Of a stretch of 64,000 nt of DNA, positions 28,024 through 38,754 are shown one piece after another. The DNA is taken from positions 27,342 through 91,341 of the forward strand of contig NW_025945714.1 of the NCBI RefSeq assembly GCF_000764305.2, written 5' to 3'. Within the stretch, counting starts at the first letter, position 1; every line of letters starts with the position of its first letter. The notes below the pieces were generated by a model that saw nothing but the letters and a program-made list of their open reading frames with translations, made no database searches and had not been told where the DNA came from. A program made the position numbers and the translations under genes. The stretch is from Hyalella azteca (taxonomy: Eukaryota; Arthropoda; Malacostraca; Amphipoda; Hyalellidae).

Positions 28024-28330
28024 CTACTGCTGTTGCTGTTGTTGCTGATGCTGCTGCGGCTGATGGTGTAGCTGCTGTTGTTGTTCCTGTTGTTGTTGTT
28101 GCTGTTGGTGTTGCTGGTGCTCTTGCTGATGTTGTTGCTGGTGTTTTTTCTGTTGTTGCTGTTCCTGTTGTTGTTGTTGTTGCTGTTTGTGTTGCTGGTG
28201 CAGTATTATGGAGCGGGCGAGGGCCGTTATGTTGCCCACGCCGAAGCCCTGAGCGCCCATGCGGTGCACCAGCTCCAGGAAGAACGTGTTGCGGCCGAAG
28301 ATGGGCTCAGAGAAAATCTGGAGAAGATAC
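28024..28330 (-). CDS. HPDL: HPDL last exon with polyglutamine tail
   Basis: It follows ATCCAGCAG and encodes YLLQIFSEPIFGRNTFFLEL, VHRMGAQGFGVGNITALARS, then about 55 residues that are mostly Gln with His, Lys and Glu, and a TAG at 28024. The Glu in FFLEL is the third iron ligand. The Gln tail is coded by CAG/CAA mixtures. Confidence 0.9.
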
Positions 28331-31300
28331 CTGCTGGATAACGTATAAAGAATTATTAATATTTAATATGATAAATAATAATATTTAATATGATGATTGA
28401 ATTATTTAAATTAATATTTAATATGTGGAACATATTGATATATAGTTTCAGTTCTCTGCTACCAGTTGGGAGAGGTTTCCCTAACCTAGCAATGGCAGGG
28501 AGCCTCAATATATTGATGAGATATTCGGAAACCAAGTTTTCAAAAATCATTCATATTTCAAATTATGTGTTATTTAATATCCTGAATAGCATTTACAGTA
28601 TTGTGTAAAAGTTTAAATGAATGCAGATTGGCGTGAAAACTAAATACAAGTGTTGGCCTTAATCAGACAGTTACCAAAATCACCCGTTGGCAATGCCACT
28701 CGATGGCTAAAGTCACCCGGTGATCAAAATCACCCGTTGACAGTCACTCGATGGCCAAAGTCACCCCATTTGACGGGATCGATTCAAGGCCGTGTAAATC
28801 AACAACAGAAGTTGATAATTCCAGTTCAACATATATCAGCTTGAAACTTCAACCAAGACATCAGGTTCACCTATCACGTTGTAGTCCTTCTCCAGGATCT
28901 GCAGGATCGGCCTCGGTGTCGAGCAGGACTCCAGCGTCCTGCAGAGCGGCGGCCTCCTCGCCCAGTCCTACCTGCTGCATGTCCGCCATCTTGCCTCCCT
29001 GGCAGCACAAACAAAACACTTCGTTCTGAGACTCCATTATGATTACAAGACTCCATTATGATTACAAGACTCCATTATGATTACAAGACTCCATTATGAT
29101 TACAAGACTCCATTATGATTACAAGACTCNTCGGTGTCGAGCAGGACTCCAGCGTCCTGCAGAGCGGCGGCCTCCTCGCCCAGTCCTACCTGCTGCATGT
29201 CCGCCATCTTGCCTCCCTGGCAGCACCAACAAAACACTTCGTTCTGAGACTTCATTATGATTACAAGACTCCATTATGATTATATATCTTAATAATCATT
29301 TGCCCTAATTATAATAATAATATACATGATATAGCAGTTTCGGCGATTGTTAGGCCGTAAGCCTGACCCCGATTCTTAACATCGCCGAACATCCACAGCT
29401 TGGTGCGGGTTCGAACTTGCAACTCACCGCTACAATTCTGCTTTTGCTTAACCGCCCGGCCTCCTTGCCGATTCTGACCAGAAACTGACGCACAGAGCTG
29501 GGATCGAACCCGCACTCCAGTGCTCTAATCCTAGTACTCTGAACTGTAACCACTGGGCCACCCTTATTGATTGACGTTCTCGAATAAATAGTAACTATAT
29601 TTAATATTCAGAATCCCTTATCCTGAAAGTAATGTACCAGCGCGCTGGAACGTACATGCTTGTAGTACTTAGTACATAAATATTTAACGTACATGTTTGT
29701 AGTACTTAATAGATAAATATTTAACGTACATGCTTGTAGTACACAGTATATAAATATTTAACGTACACGCTTGTAGTACTTAATAGATAAATATTTAACG
29801 TACATGTTTGTAGTACTCTGGCGGCGGCTTCCTGAAGCGCACGCCGCGCTGCGCCATGTGCGCCACGGCGCGCGCCATACGCGGCGCATGCAGCGCCACG
29901 TGCTGCAGGCCAGGGCCGCGGTGGTGGCGGAGGAACGCGCTCACGTGGTTGTCCTCTGATCAAACATGGCACGTGACTTGATACATGTTCCACCTTATAT
30001 GGGCCTAGTTTCTTGTATATTGTCTTATATATTATTAATAATATATATTTATATATTGTATTACCTTATATGGACCAAGTTTTGCGTATATTACGTTATA
30101 TGTTAATATTAATATATATTTACATACTATATTACCCTCTATGGACCAAGTTTCTCGTATATTACGTTATATACTATTATTAAAATATATTTATATATTA
30201 TATTACCCTATATGGGCCAAATTCCTCGTATATTATGTAATTTATTAATATTAATTTATATTTATATATTATATTACCCTATATGGACCAAGTTTATCGT
30301 AAATTACGTTTTACTACGTTAGTCGTAATATGTTCCTAGCACCACGTTACTTGTACGTGAGGCTAAAAGCGACAAATAGTAGTAAAAAGTCTATAGCAGC
30401 CAGTAGTTGCAGCCACTACCATTAGGCCAGTAGTGGCTGCCAGCTCCCGATGACTCACTTATCGCAGTGAAGGGCTCCCCGATGACTCACTTATCGCGGT
30501 GATGGGCTCCCCGATGACTCACTTATCGCAGTGATGGGCTCCCCGATGACTCACTTATTGCAGTGATGGGCTCCCCAATGACTCACTTATCGCAGTGACG
30601 GGCTCCCCGATGACTCACTTATCGCAGTGATGGGCTCCCCGATGACTCACTTATCGCAGTGATGGGCTCCCCAATGACCATCTTAAGGGAGGTGTCGCCC
30701 CTCCCGCTGGGGCAGGACAGCCCCGTCTCGTGGCACCTCCAATACTCGAGCGCCCGCAGCCGCAGCCCCACGCCCTCCCCGATACGCAGGCCTTCGTCGG
30801 GACACTCGTCCCTGTGGGGGAGTGTGCACACAGAGAAATTAGTGGCACTTTTTCCCATTAGTGATGCACGTTTTCTCATGCATGGGTCATCATGACCTAG
30901 TTTGGCCGCGCAAAAAGACGCACTCTGATATGATGTGGGGAGGAAAGCGTGTCACTGTTTGGACAATATAATCTATACATTATTCTGAATATGAAGAATA
31001 AATTCCAACTGATGTTAATTTAAATAAAAATAATTATCAGCATTAATGTGGTATTATCAGCAGCATATTATTAGCAGCATTAATGTGGTATTATTAAAAT
31101 ATAATAATCAGCATTAATGTGGTATTATTTCCTAATAACCTGTTGATGATGAAGCGCTTCATGCCGAAGACTTGTTCGTACCAACGCAGCAGCTCGGGAC
31201 TCTGGCCCTCATCGCAGATGTAGGCCACGTGGTCCACGTGGGTGGTGAGAGGACAACCTGCATCCTGAGGGAGGCCACACCGCAATTAACATTCAGGGTG

Positions 31301-32544
31301 ATGAGGGCACAGCCTACATTATGAGGATGGTCACACCGCAATCAACATTCGTGGTGATGAAAGGACATCCTGCATCCTGAGGATGACCACACCTCAACCA
31401 GCATTGATGCAGGGTGGGAGGAATGACATGATGAAGAGAATAACGTTTACGTGGGGAAAGAAGCCCGGAACGGATCTAAACTTAGCACGCATCATCACAC
31501 ATTGTCGCTACGCTGGTCGTGATGAAATTGCGCAATCAAACTTGTGATGAAATCACATTTTTAATATGAAAACCTTTGTTCTAATAAAACTCTAACCCAT
31601 AAATATTGAAGTCACCTGATTTGGTGAGGCTGACGTCCCGTTGACCTCAGGTTCACACAGTGTGTAGCCGGGAAGGAAGCTGCCGCTGTACCTGGACTTG
31701 TCAATGAGAGTGTGAACACAATTTCCGAAACCCGTGGCAATGATAGAGTATTTGAGTTCGCCATGCTGGTCTGATATCACAGTAGGTTGTTTGATCACTT
31801 GACTTCCCATTTTCTCGGCTCTTCTTGTGATATCTTCAACTTCCTTTACAACGACCGCCACGTTGAAAACCGAATCGATTGTATGGCATCTTTCTTCTTG
31901 ACAGCAGAAGACCGTAAAATCTTCTTCGGCTTGATATTCTAAACCAAAGATATTTTCTCGGCTCTTCTTGTGATATCTTCAACTTCCTTTACAACGACCG
32001 CCACGTTGAAGACCGAATCGATTGTATGGCATCTTTCTTCTTGACAGCAGAAGACCGTAAAATCTTCTTCGGCTTGATATTCTAAACCAAAGTTATTGCA
32101 CGAGTCTGAAGATATTTTGTTAGCATTGACGTTATTAATCACAACCTTTACATCGTTCGTATAATTCTGTGATAAATTAATGCTTCTGAGAGGTGGTTTC
32201 TCTGTCTTTTCATCGTTGGTAGTCACCAGATCTCGATGGTCAACGCCAAAGCCATCAGAAACCTGAGTTACCTCACCATTACCTCCACATCCATTTGAGA
32301 TCTTATCAAGGAAACCGTTGCAGTGTCTATCCGAATGATGTAAATTGTGATTAGCGTGCTGGTGATCAGAGATTCGTTGAGTCAGCACCAGCACTGTGTT
32401 GTGTTGGACTAAGACAGTTTGATGGCAAGTTGCTGTAGTTCTGGTCGCTAGTTTTCTAAATCCTAAGCCGTCAACGAACAGACGTTGAGCTTGCGACGAA
32501 TCCGCCAGACACATCTCGATGTGATGGAGGGACGTGCAACTCAT
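28024..32544 (-). CDS. HPDL: 4-hydroxyphenylpyruvate dioxygenase-like protein (6 exons)
   Basis: HPDL is a non-haem iron vicinal-oxygen-chelate dioxygenase related to HPD; in mammals it is mitochondrial and linked to 4-hydroxymandelate and coenzyme Q headgroup synthesis (established knowledge). Exons on the minus strand: 32544-31616, 31264-31140, 30811-30651, 29955-29804, 28998-28871, 28330-28024; all phases match. Visible landmarks are SGSFLPGY, THVDHVAYICD, SPELLRWYEQVFG, GPGLQHVALHAP, YLLQIFSEPIFGRNTFFLEL and GAQGFGVGNITAL, and the metal triad His (31231), His (29902), Glu (28275). Unusual are a roughly 80-residue insertion in exon 1, a C-terminal polyglutamine tail, and a 143-bp tandem duplication in exon 1 that shifts frame, so as assembled the gene is broken. 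HPDL is preferred over HPD because of SELLRW-type and QHVALHAP similarity to HPDL. Confidence 0.88.
28871..28998 (-). CDS. HPDL: HPDL exon 5
   Basis: It runs from GCTGCCAG| to GTGATAG|GTGAAC and encodes GGKMADMQQVGLGEEAALQD and AGVLLDTEADP. The end is phase 2 and joins YLLQIFSEP. A partial copy is at 29131-29216. Confidence 0.85.
29033..29128 (+). repeat. 19-bp GATTACAAGACTCCATTAT array (5 copies)
   Basis: The array lies just upstream (minus strand) of the HPDL exon 5 acceptor and ends at the N. Confidence 0.93.
29131..29216 (-). CDS. HPDL: Partial second copy of HPDL exon 5
   Basis: After the single N at 29130, the 86 bases from GGKMADMQQ to LLDTE recur with the acceptor. It is an allelic contig overlap or true partial duplicate. 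Confidence 0.85.
29335..29563 (-). mobile_element. tRNA-derived SINE, copy 1
   Basis: On the minus strand it begins GGGTGGCCCAGTGGTTACAG (A-box like) and has GCGGGTTCGATCCCAGC (B box) about 50 bases later. The same arrangement recurs at 34110-34326. Confidence 0.75.
29645..29822 (-). repeat. 37-bp tandem array spanning the HPDL exon 4 donor (5 copies)
   Basis: On the minus strand AGTACTACAAACATGTACGT plus TAAATATTTAT recurs at about 37-bp steps. The first unit holds the real donor KH|GTACGT. Confidence 0.9.
29804..29955 (-). CDS. HPDL: HPDL exon 4 (QH metal ligand)
   Basis: It runs from TTGATCAG| to CAAACAT|GTACGT and encodes KDNHVSAFLRHHRGPGLQHV, HMAQRGVRFRKPPPEYYKH. The human counterpart is QFLARHKGPGLQHVGLYTP. 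The His in LQHV is the second iron ligand. Confidence 0.9.
30000..30312 (-). repeat. About 80-bp AT-rich array upstream of HPDL exon 4
   Basis: Four units containing TATATGGACCAAGTTT and TATATTACGTTATAT lie in the intron, starting about 45 bases from the acceptor. Confidence 0.85.
30441..30672 (-). repeat. 32-bp tandem array spanning the HPDL exon 3 donor (7 copies)
   Basis: On the minus strand each unit is GAGCCCATCACTGCGATAA then GTGAGTCATCGGG, that is the exon end plus donor. GATGACTCAC starts at 30449, 30481, 30513 and onward in 32-bp steps. Confidence 0.93.
30651..30811 (-). CDS. HPDL: HPDL exon 3
   Basis: It runs from CCCCACAG| to GCGATAA|GTGAGT and encodes DECPDEGLRIGEGVGLRLRA, LEYWRCHETG and LKMVIGEPITAI, equivalent to the human LEMTAGFGLGGLRLTAL and LVLAESLPG segments. 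Phases 2 and 1 match its neighbours. Confidence 0.88.
31140..31264 (-). CDS. HPDL: HPDL exon 2 (VDH metal ligand)
   Basis: It runs from CCCTCAG|GATGCAGG to AACAG|GTTATT and encodes DAGCPLTTHVDHVAYICDEG and LLRWYEQVFGMKRFIIN. The His in HVDH is the first iron ligand of the C-terminal domain. Confidence 0.9.
31230..31410 (-). repeat. 55-bp repeat spanning the HPDL exon 2 acceptor (3 copies)
   Basis: Units with CCTGCATCCTGAGG, CACACCGCAATTAACATTC and GGTGATGAGGG recur at 31250, 31305 and 31360. On the minus strand each carries the CTCAGGATGCAGG acceptor region. Confidence 0.8.
31616..32544 (-). CDS. HPDL: HPDL exon 1 (broken by tandem duplication)
   Basis: It starts MSCTSLHHIEMCLADSSQAQ with the first glyoxalase-like motif, then a Asn/Asp/His-rich insertion, then NVAVVVKEVEDITRRAEK. 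As assembled the frame ends at a stop at 31939 shortly after RRAEK. The correct frame resumes in the second duplicate as GSQVIKQPTV to YSGSFLPGYTLCEPEV and ends AATCAG|GTGACT in phase 0. Confidence 0.85.
31811..32096 (-). repeat. 143-bp tandem duplication inside HPDL exon 1
   Basis: TTTTCTCGGCTCTTCTTG begins at about 31810 and again at 31953. The two copies are nearly identical over about 140 bases, including codons for EEDFTVFCCQEERCHTIDSV. Since 143 is not a multiple of three, the second copy is out of frame. Confidence 0.93.
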
Positions 32545-33538
32545 CTTGTACTCGCACAGATGGACAAGGTTTTATCGTATGATGGCAGTGATGCAAATAA
32601 CTATTTACATAAATATGTTCTCCTCCTGAACTCACAAGAATGGACACGGTTTTATCGTATGATACAAATAACTGTGTATATAAATATGTTCTCCTCCTTA
32701 ACTCACGCAGATGGACAAGGTTCTATCGTATTATAAAAATAATTAAACATGTTTTACCGGCAGCATGACTTGATACTTGAATCAATATTAGACTAAACCT
32801 GACTGCGCTGTAGTTGTTCACTGAAATGAAGGATCGGTCTTGCTTTAAATTTCATGTACATCGACAAGAGCCTGATGCTTCACGATTGCACTCACACGTT
32901 TTATAAAAAAAAATTACGTTTGTCAGGAGTTCAAAGTTTAAAGGTTAATCAAACATGTCTATGTTGATCAATATCTCTCTAGAAACAAATTTGTCCAATG
33001 TTATTCACTGTATGTTAGTATGCATTATATATTATCTCTGAGTATATATTTGAACTAAATTTAACTATGCCAACTTTCAACTGACACACATTTACGTCCT
33101 CTTTCCGATTATTAATATTATTATTGATAATAATGAAATAATGATTATTATTAATAATGAAATAGAACTAATTAGCAGATGTTACGCCGTGTATAGAGTA
33201 AAATTTATATCGCCTTACATGATGATGATAACGTAGCGTGAACATTTTTAAAATCAAACATTTATTTAGTCAAAAAATTGATTTGGTTCGGATTATATAA
33301 GACTTCTACACTCAAATAAATGGATGGGTCACATCCAATTAGTGACACACTTTCTTCACGTAGCACTGATACCTTCTTTTGACCGGGTAAAACTGAGTCA
33401 GGATGACCCAGACAAGAGCAAGAAGTGCATCGCTACATGGACAGCGTCTACATTTTATTGAGTGTAGATTTACTCGTCAGCCATTTACAAATCCCGTCGT
33501 GCGTCGCGTTAATAGTTGAACTTTGACGAGGGAACGTA

Positions 33539-33710
33539 ATACGTAATTTGCATGATGTATTCGTAATTTGCATGATGTATTCGTAATTTGCATGATGTAT
33601 TCGTAATTTGCATGATGTATTCGTAATTTGCATGACATATTCGCTATTTGCATGATGTATTCGTAATTTGCATGATGTATTCGTAATTTGCATGATGTAT
33701 TCGTAATTAC
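33539..33710 (+). repeat. 20-bp TCGTAATTTGCATGATGTAT array (about 8 copies)
   Basis: Nearly perfect units, each with an ATTTGCAT octamer-like motif. Confidence 0.95.
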
Positions 33711-34109
33711 GTAATACGTTGCGTTCGTTCGTATTCTCGTCAGGAGCAGTCACCCAATGACTACACATAAAATACATAGTTTATATAGTACACATGTTGA
33801 TATTAATGTCCTTATGCCGGGCCATACTGGATCATCTTGACCTACACAACGAAACGAAAGAACTGCATCGCCATTTGGACAAATTATCACTCATTGTTCT
33901 GCGTGTATGGTATGCCAGGCAATTATAAATTGCATGAGTGTCTTAATTGCTTAACAGCGCCTTTTACTGTTAATAATCAATGTCTTCGTTTCATTTTGTA
34001 TGTGGCTCGTGATCGTCCAATTACACACATTGAATTAATAATAGCGATGTCAGCGTTGCAAATCTTTAATAAACAGACTTTTATAATGTGCAATAAGATT
34101 TAGATAATG

Positions 34110-34326
34110 TACTTTGCATCAGGCCTGTCGCCGATTCTGAACATCGCTAAATTATCACAGCTTCTTGAAGATCTCGAACACGCAAGTCACTGCTCCAATA
34201 TCCACTGTGCATAACCGCTCGACAACCTCACCTTTGACCAGAACTGTCACAGGAAGCTGTGATCGAACCCGTACCTCAGATCTCTAATCATGGTGCTCTG
34301 AACTGTAAACACTGGGCCAGGCTGCC
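34110..34326 (-). mobile_element. tRNA-derived SINE, copy 2
   Basis: GGCCCAGTGTTTACAGTTCA and TACGGGTTCGATCACAGC are at the same spacing as in copy 1, and the tail ATCGGCGACAGGCC also matches. Confidence 0.72.
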
Positions 34327-34329
34327 TAT

Positions 34330-36420
34330 AACTGATGGCATCACAAACTTATTCTAATATATGATAAGTAATTTTTGTTACAAATCGCCTCTATCATTAC
34401 ATAACATCCGATAAAGTACTCCCATTCACCATTAAATAAGTCGCACAAATATTTATTTACATGTTACTTTATTTGTTCGATAGGTTCTTTAATGTATAGT
34501 TTTCTTATCGCAATCTGTTATCTCATTGTTCTGGTCACTCATCCTTCTAATTATCTCCGACTGTTTGTTCTATAGTATCTCGGTGATCAATTACGAGAAT
34601 TATAAGCTTTTGTCAAATTTATCATAATGGATAACAGATATTCAGCATTTCTGTAAATGTATCACGACCATAAACTAATGCACATTTGAACACTAAAAAG
34701 GGATTAAAGATAATCCAGCACTCGAATGCAATTTAAATTAGAACGTTAGATCTTACAAAATATGTTTGAAAATTTATTCTAATCACCATTACGAGAAGTA
34801 ATAAATAAACGATTTGATATTACCTCTGTCTGTGATATTGTAAATTAAAATATATATAAATATAGATAACTAATTTGAACAACAGTATTTCAATATAGTT
34901 AAAATAGAATGCTGGCCAAACATGCATCTTCAATGAACACAGAAGCTCAAAGCTGCAAGGCCAAAGTACATTGTCACTTGTCAGTACTATTTAAATTAGC
35001 ATATTCTTAATGTATTCTACTTCATCTAGTGCCAACTTGCAGGACGTGTGCGGAAATTTTTCAATACCATTTTTCTCTATAATATATATTCTCGACACAT
35101 TTCAAAAAGTCGGCAAGAAAGAATATCAGCGTCGTTACTCTTTCTTTGTTGATTGTTTTAAAATTATTGCAAATCAAAGGAATACAGGCCAAGGATGTTA
35201 AGCCTATTATTATAACATTTTTAACTTTAATCATAATCTAAAACAGTTTCTCAGTAAAATAGTTGATCTAAAAAAAATTCGATTTCATGTTTCCGGGCGT
35301 CAACAGAAGCACTAAAATCAATATTTGAGGTGCATACCCATAGGCCACAGCCACTTTATGAAGAGACGATGTGAAATCATATTTTATGCTATTGCTGTGA
35401 ACGGAAAAACACTTTTTTGACAATCATCGATCAATCTAATTCAATTAAAATGATGCAGTTATATAATGACATTTCATGGGTATGTTATGCGTTATCATTG
35501 AAGTTAAGATTATTTTGTTCTGCATTTACTATATCACTCGTAGTCACTTTTGTGGTGAAAACTAACCATTTCGTAGAGAAAAACTTCGCACAGTCTACTC
35601 GACCACACACGAAACATCAACTGGCAGTGTTTGCCGGCTACGTAAGGGCGTAATCATAAGGCATGGTGCAGTAGACGCCAGAAGCCGTGGCACTCGCTCA
35701 TGATTTGATTTCACATATATTATGAAAATGAAAATTACTTCGTATTAAATTGACTGTTGACATTGCTCAAACAACTAAAATTTTAAGTTGTATTAAATAT
35801 CTTCGTTTTCTTTATGAGAAAGAAAATGATTATAAAGCTAATACTTGGGCAGAATTACAATTTGAATTTTGCTTTCGCAATGGATGAATTCTTCAGGATC
35901 AACTTTCGAATTTGATAATTTTTTCTTTCTGTTTTTCTTACTTGTTGAAATAATCTAATTATATGTGAATCTTTCAATTTCATACTTATGAAAATGTTCT
36001 TCAAATGATATCTTGTTCTAAACTTGTTTACCCAACTAAGAGGAAATCGACCTTTCCCCGGTCTTCACTCTTCACTGTCTCCAATCTCCATTCGGATTTC
36101 GGAAGTCTGGGCACGGACGTGTAACTTGAAGAAGAGAAGGACTGTTCTAAGCCAAGGAAGGCGCCCTCGAAGTGTAATTATAAGTTTTTACGCAAGTTAA
36201 TTGCTTGCTATTTTCTTGTTATGTACTATATGTAGTAACTTACTAAGTGCCTGTAATATATATGGCCTATAGCTGGCAGAACTTCAGAAGCATTGACAAT
36301 GAATTTAACTTGGACAGTTCATGTTTACGCACATCACATTAAATACGCGATTTGCTTATGTTACTTCAATGTCGCCTACTCTGCTGCAGTCTCCTCTCCG
36401 CAGATCACTAAACTCGCCGC
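34330..36420. other. Intergenic, nothing recognised
   Basis: Short AT-rich reading frames only; no exon with matching splice sites and no repeat array was found. Confidence 0.5.
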
Positions 36421-36422
36421 TT

Positions 36423-37170
36423 TTCAATAGAAACCGTAAGGCGTAAAATGTTTAGGGTTCTACCGTTCGATTAGCCACGTTATTAAATTACGATGCTGTT
36501 TCAAATCAATCAAATGCCATTGAAAAGTTATTCACTTACTGACTTATGGTCATGAATTAGATTGTTTATTTTCATGGCCGGTGACATGAGACTGAGTCAT
36601 TTGAATACTGCTGTGCTGTAGGAGGAGCTGTGCGTGCCTGTGGCGACTTTTGACTGATCTAGCATTGATTGACTCATTTGACTGTGCTCTGCAGTCTGCA
36701 GGACTGCAGCTCTGACAGCTCTGTGAGTGAATTGAAAAGTTTGTAAACTTTTGTTCTGCTCTTGAAAGTTGAAAGTCATCATGTTCAATTCTTATTGGTG
36801 GTGTAATTTGTTATTAATTCATAAATGTTAATTTGTTGTGTTTGACTTGGAGATAAATTGCTAATGAATTATTATTTAGTCTAATGATTGAAATCTTGAA
36901 GTAGTGCAAATTGCAACCTTCATTCTTGATTCTTTCAACTTTCAAGTGTAACTTTAATCCCTCCTATCTTTATCAAGTTTATCCTTTCCATCTTAACTGA
37001 AATTTTTGAATAAAAAAAGTGGTGAAGGTGGATTGAAAATAATATATGAACCTCAATTTTTAGAATTCTATCCTGGACTCTACTAACAGACTGGTCTAGC
37101 TAGTAGTTCTATTTATATGGCCCATATGAGTTTAATTATAATAGGGATACAACTACTGTCTACTGAACTA
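36423..37170 (+). repeat. Dispersed duplication, copy 1
   Basis: TTTCAATAGAAACCGTAAGG through TTATTCACTTAC and, farther on, TATTTATATGGCCCATATGA recur at 40314-40700, where the middle ~360 bases are missing. Confidence 0.85.
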
Positions 37171-38754
37171 GTTACTAGGGTAAACGCGGTATATTCCGAC
37201 ACATCGAGGGACGCATCAAGGACGCATCGAGAAATGAAAAACTATAAAAAAAAACGTATGCGTTACATAAGTTCTGTTGCCTTCACATGACTCTCAAAAC
37301 ACTTCACATTATGTCAATTCCAGGGTATCTGTAAGCATACACTCATACAAATGTGAGACTTTGTCTGAATTTCGATGCTTTTTGTCTTTTAGTGGGTCAT
37401 CCTGACACAGTTTTGGCCGGCACAAGGGCCTATCAGCGCTACGTCCCCTCTCTGTGCTGTATGTAACTAGTGTGTGTCACTATTAGGACAATAATACCCA
37501 ATAATTTTTCTGCATGTGTTGCGGGCATATCTCAATAGTATTAATTGCGTTCAACATGTAGCTTTTATCGATGCCATTTTGTGCCTCCTACAAATACATA
37601 TTTAAACTGTCTCAATTGTATGTATCCTTCCTCTAGTGCTAGCGCGTCTGGTCGTTTTATATTGTTTATATTATTATTGCTACCGCGTCTAATCGTTTTA
37701 TATTACTTATATCATTATTCATAGCGCGCCCAATCGTTTCATATTGTCTATATTATTTAGCCAGCGCCACTAATTTTTGTAATTTAGTCCTAAGTAGCAT
37801 TTGTACCCATGCTTGGACATTTTGCCCCTTGCTCGTAAATTTTCCTTGAGATTTTGGAAAACCTTCAAATTTTTTAAAACTAATTGTCAATTTAAGTAAA
37901 GTAATTGAAGAAAGGCCTGGCCAAACATAATTAAACTAAGCATTCACTCTATTCTAAAATATAATGCTATGCGAATATATATCATTGTTAAGTCGGAAAT
38001 TGTTTTACACAGTCTTACGAAATGTTATGCAGGAGCCGTAAAATGACAGGATTTTGTCTCGGAATGACGCACTTTTTCGTGGGTCATCCCGACTCAGTTC
38101 TGCTATTTCCTACGATAAATTAATAAGAAATCAGTATCTTTTTTTTTGCACTGGACACAATAATTGATCTGAATGTAATTTATCAATGTAGCTATAGACT
38201 TAAGTGCGCAATTTTGACTTCCTTTGGCTAACTCGAAGAACTTGCCTCCCTTGCGGGGTAAATATTTAACTACTGAGTAGTTATAGTTCTTGTAAGAGTA
38301 ACTTTTGACGACACTACGACTGCATTTCTAGCGCATGTTCTCATTTATGGAAAAAAGGCGCTATTGTGCTCGTCATGTCCGTCTGTCTGTCCGTGACTTC
38401 ACGTTTTCGTCGACGAGAAAATGCGCTCTCTGTCACTCACTGCAATGAATACTGAGTTTTATTTTTTTGCATATTGGACGTTTGCGTTGATGATGTTTTT
38501 TCTTCTAATGCATAAAATTATATATAGGCTTTCAGAATAACAGATAGGTATTGTTCTCTTGAAAACACTCGGAAAGTTTTCAAAATTTATTTCAAAAATT
38601 TACAACAAGGCTGTACATTTTCATGTTTGATTGTTTCATGACAAAGTTTTTAGGTTAAACTCCAGCGTTGAAATTCATTATTAATTGATAAACCTAACCT
38701 ACGTGACTCACTACGGTTGCGATGCCGTGGTATTATTAATAGTTTGTAACTCCG

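Larger units (their letters stand above)
25729..28305. repeat. 2.6-kb segmental duplication, copy at the 3' end of HPDL
   Basis: It matches 37310-39891 in the same orientation across MITE copies, a GCGCCTAATCGTTTTATA array and the last HPDL exon. It ends inside that exon after CGAAGATGGG. Confidence 0.92.

Noticed and set aside
28871..28998. Apparent frameshift in HPDL exon 5, because another frame reads ILQILEKDYNVI
   Set aside because: Using the ATCCAGCAG acceptor at 28331 the original frame joins in phase to YLLQIFSEP, so no frameshift is needed.
33539..33710. CRISPR-like array of 20-bp repeats
   Set aside because: The units are contiguous with no spacers and the genome is eukaryotic; it is a minisatellite.
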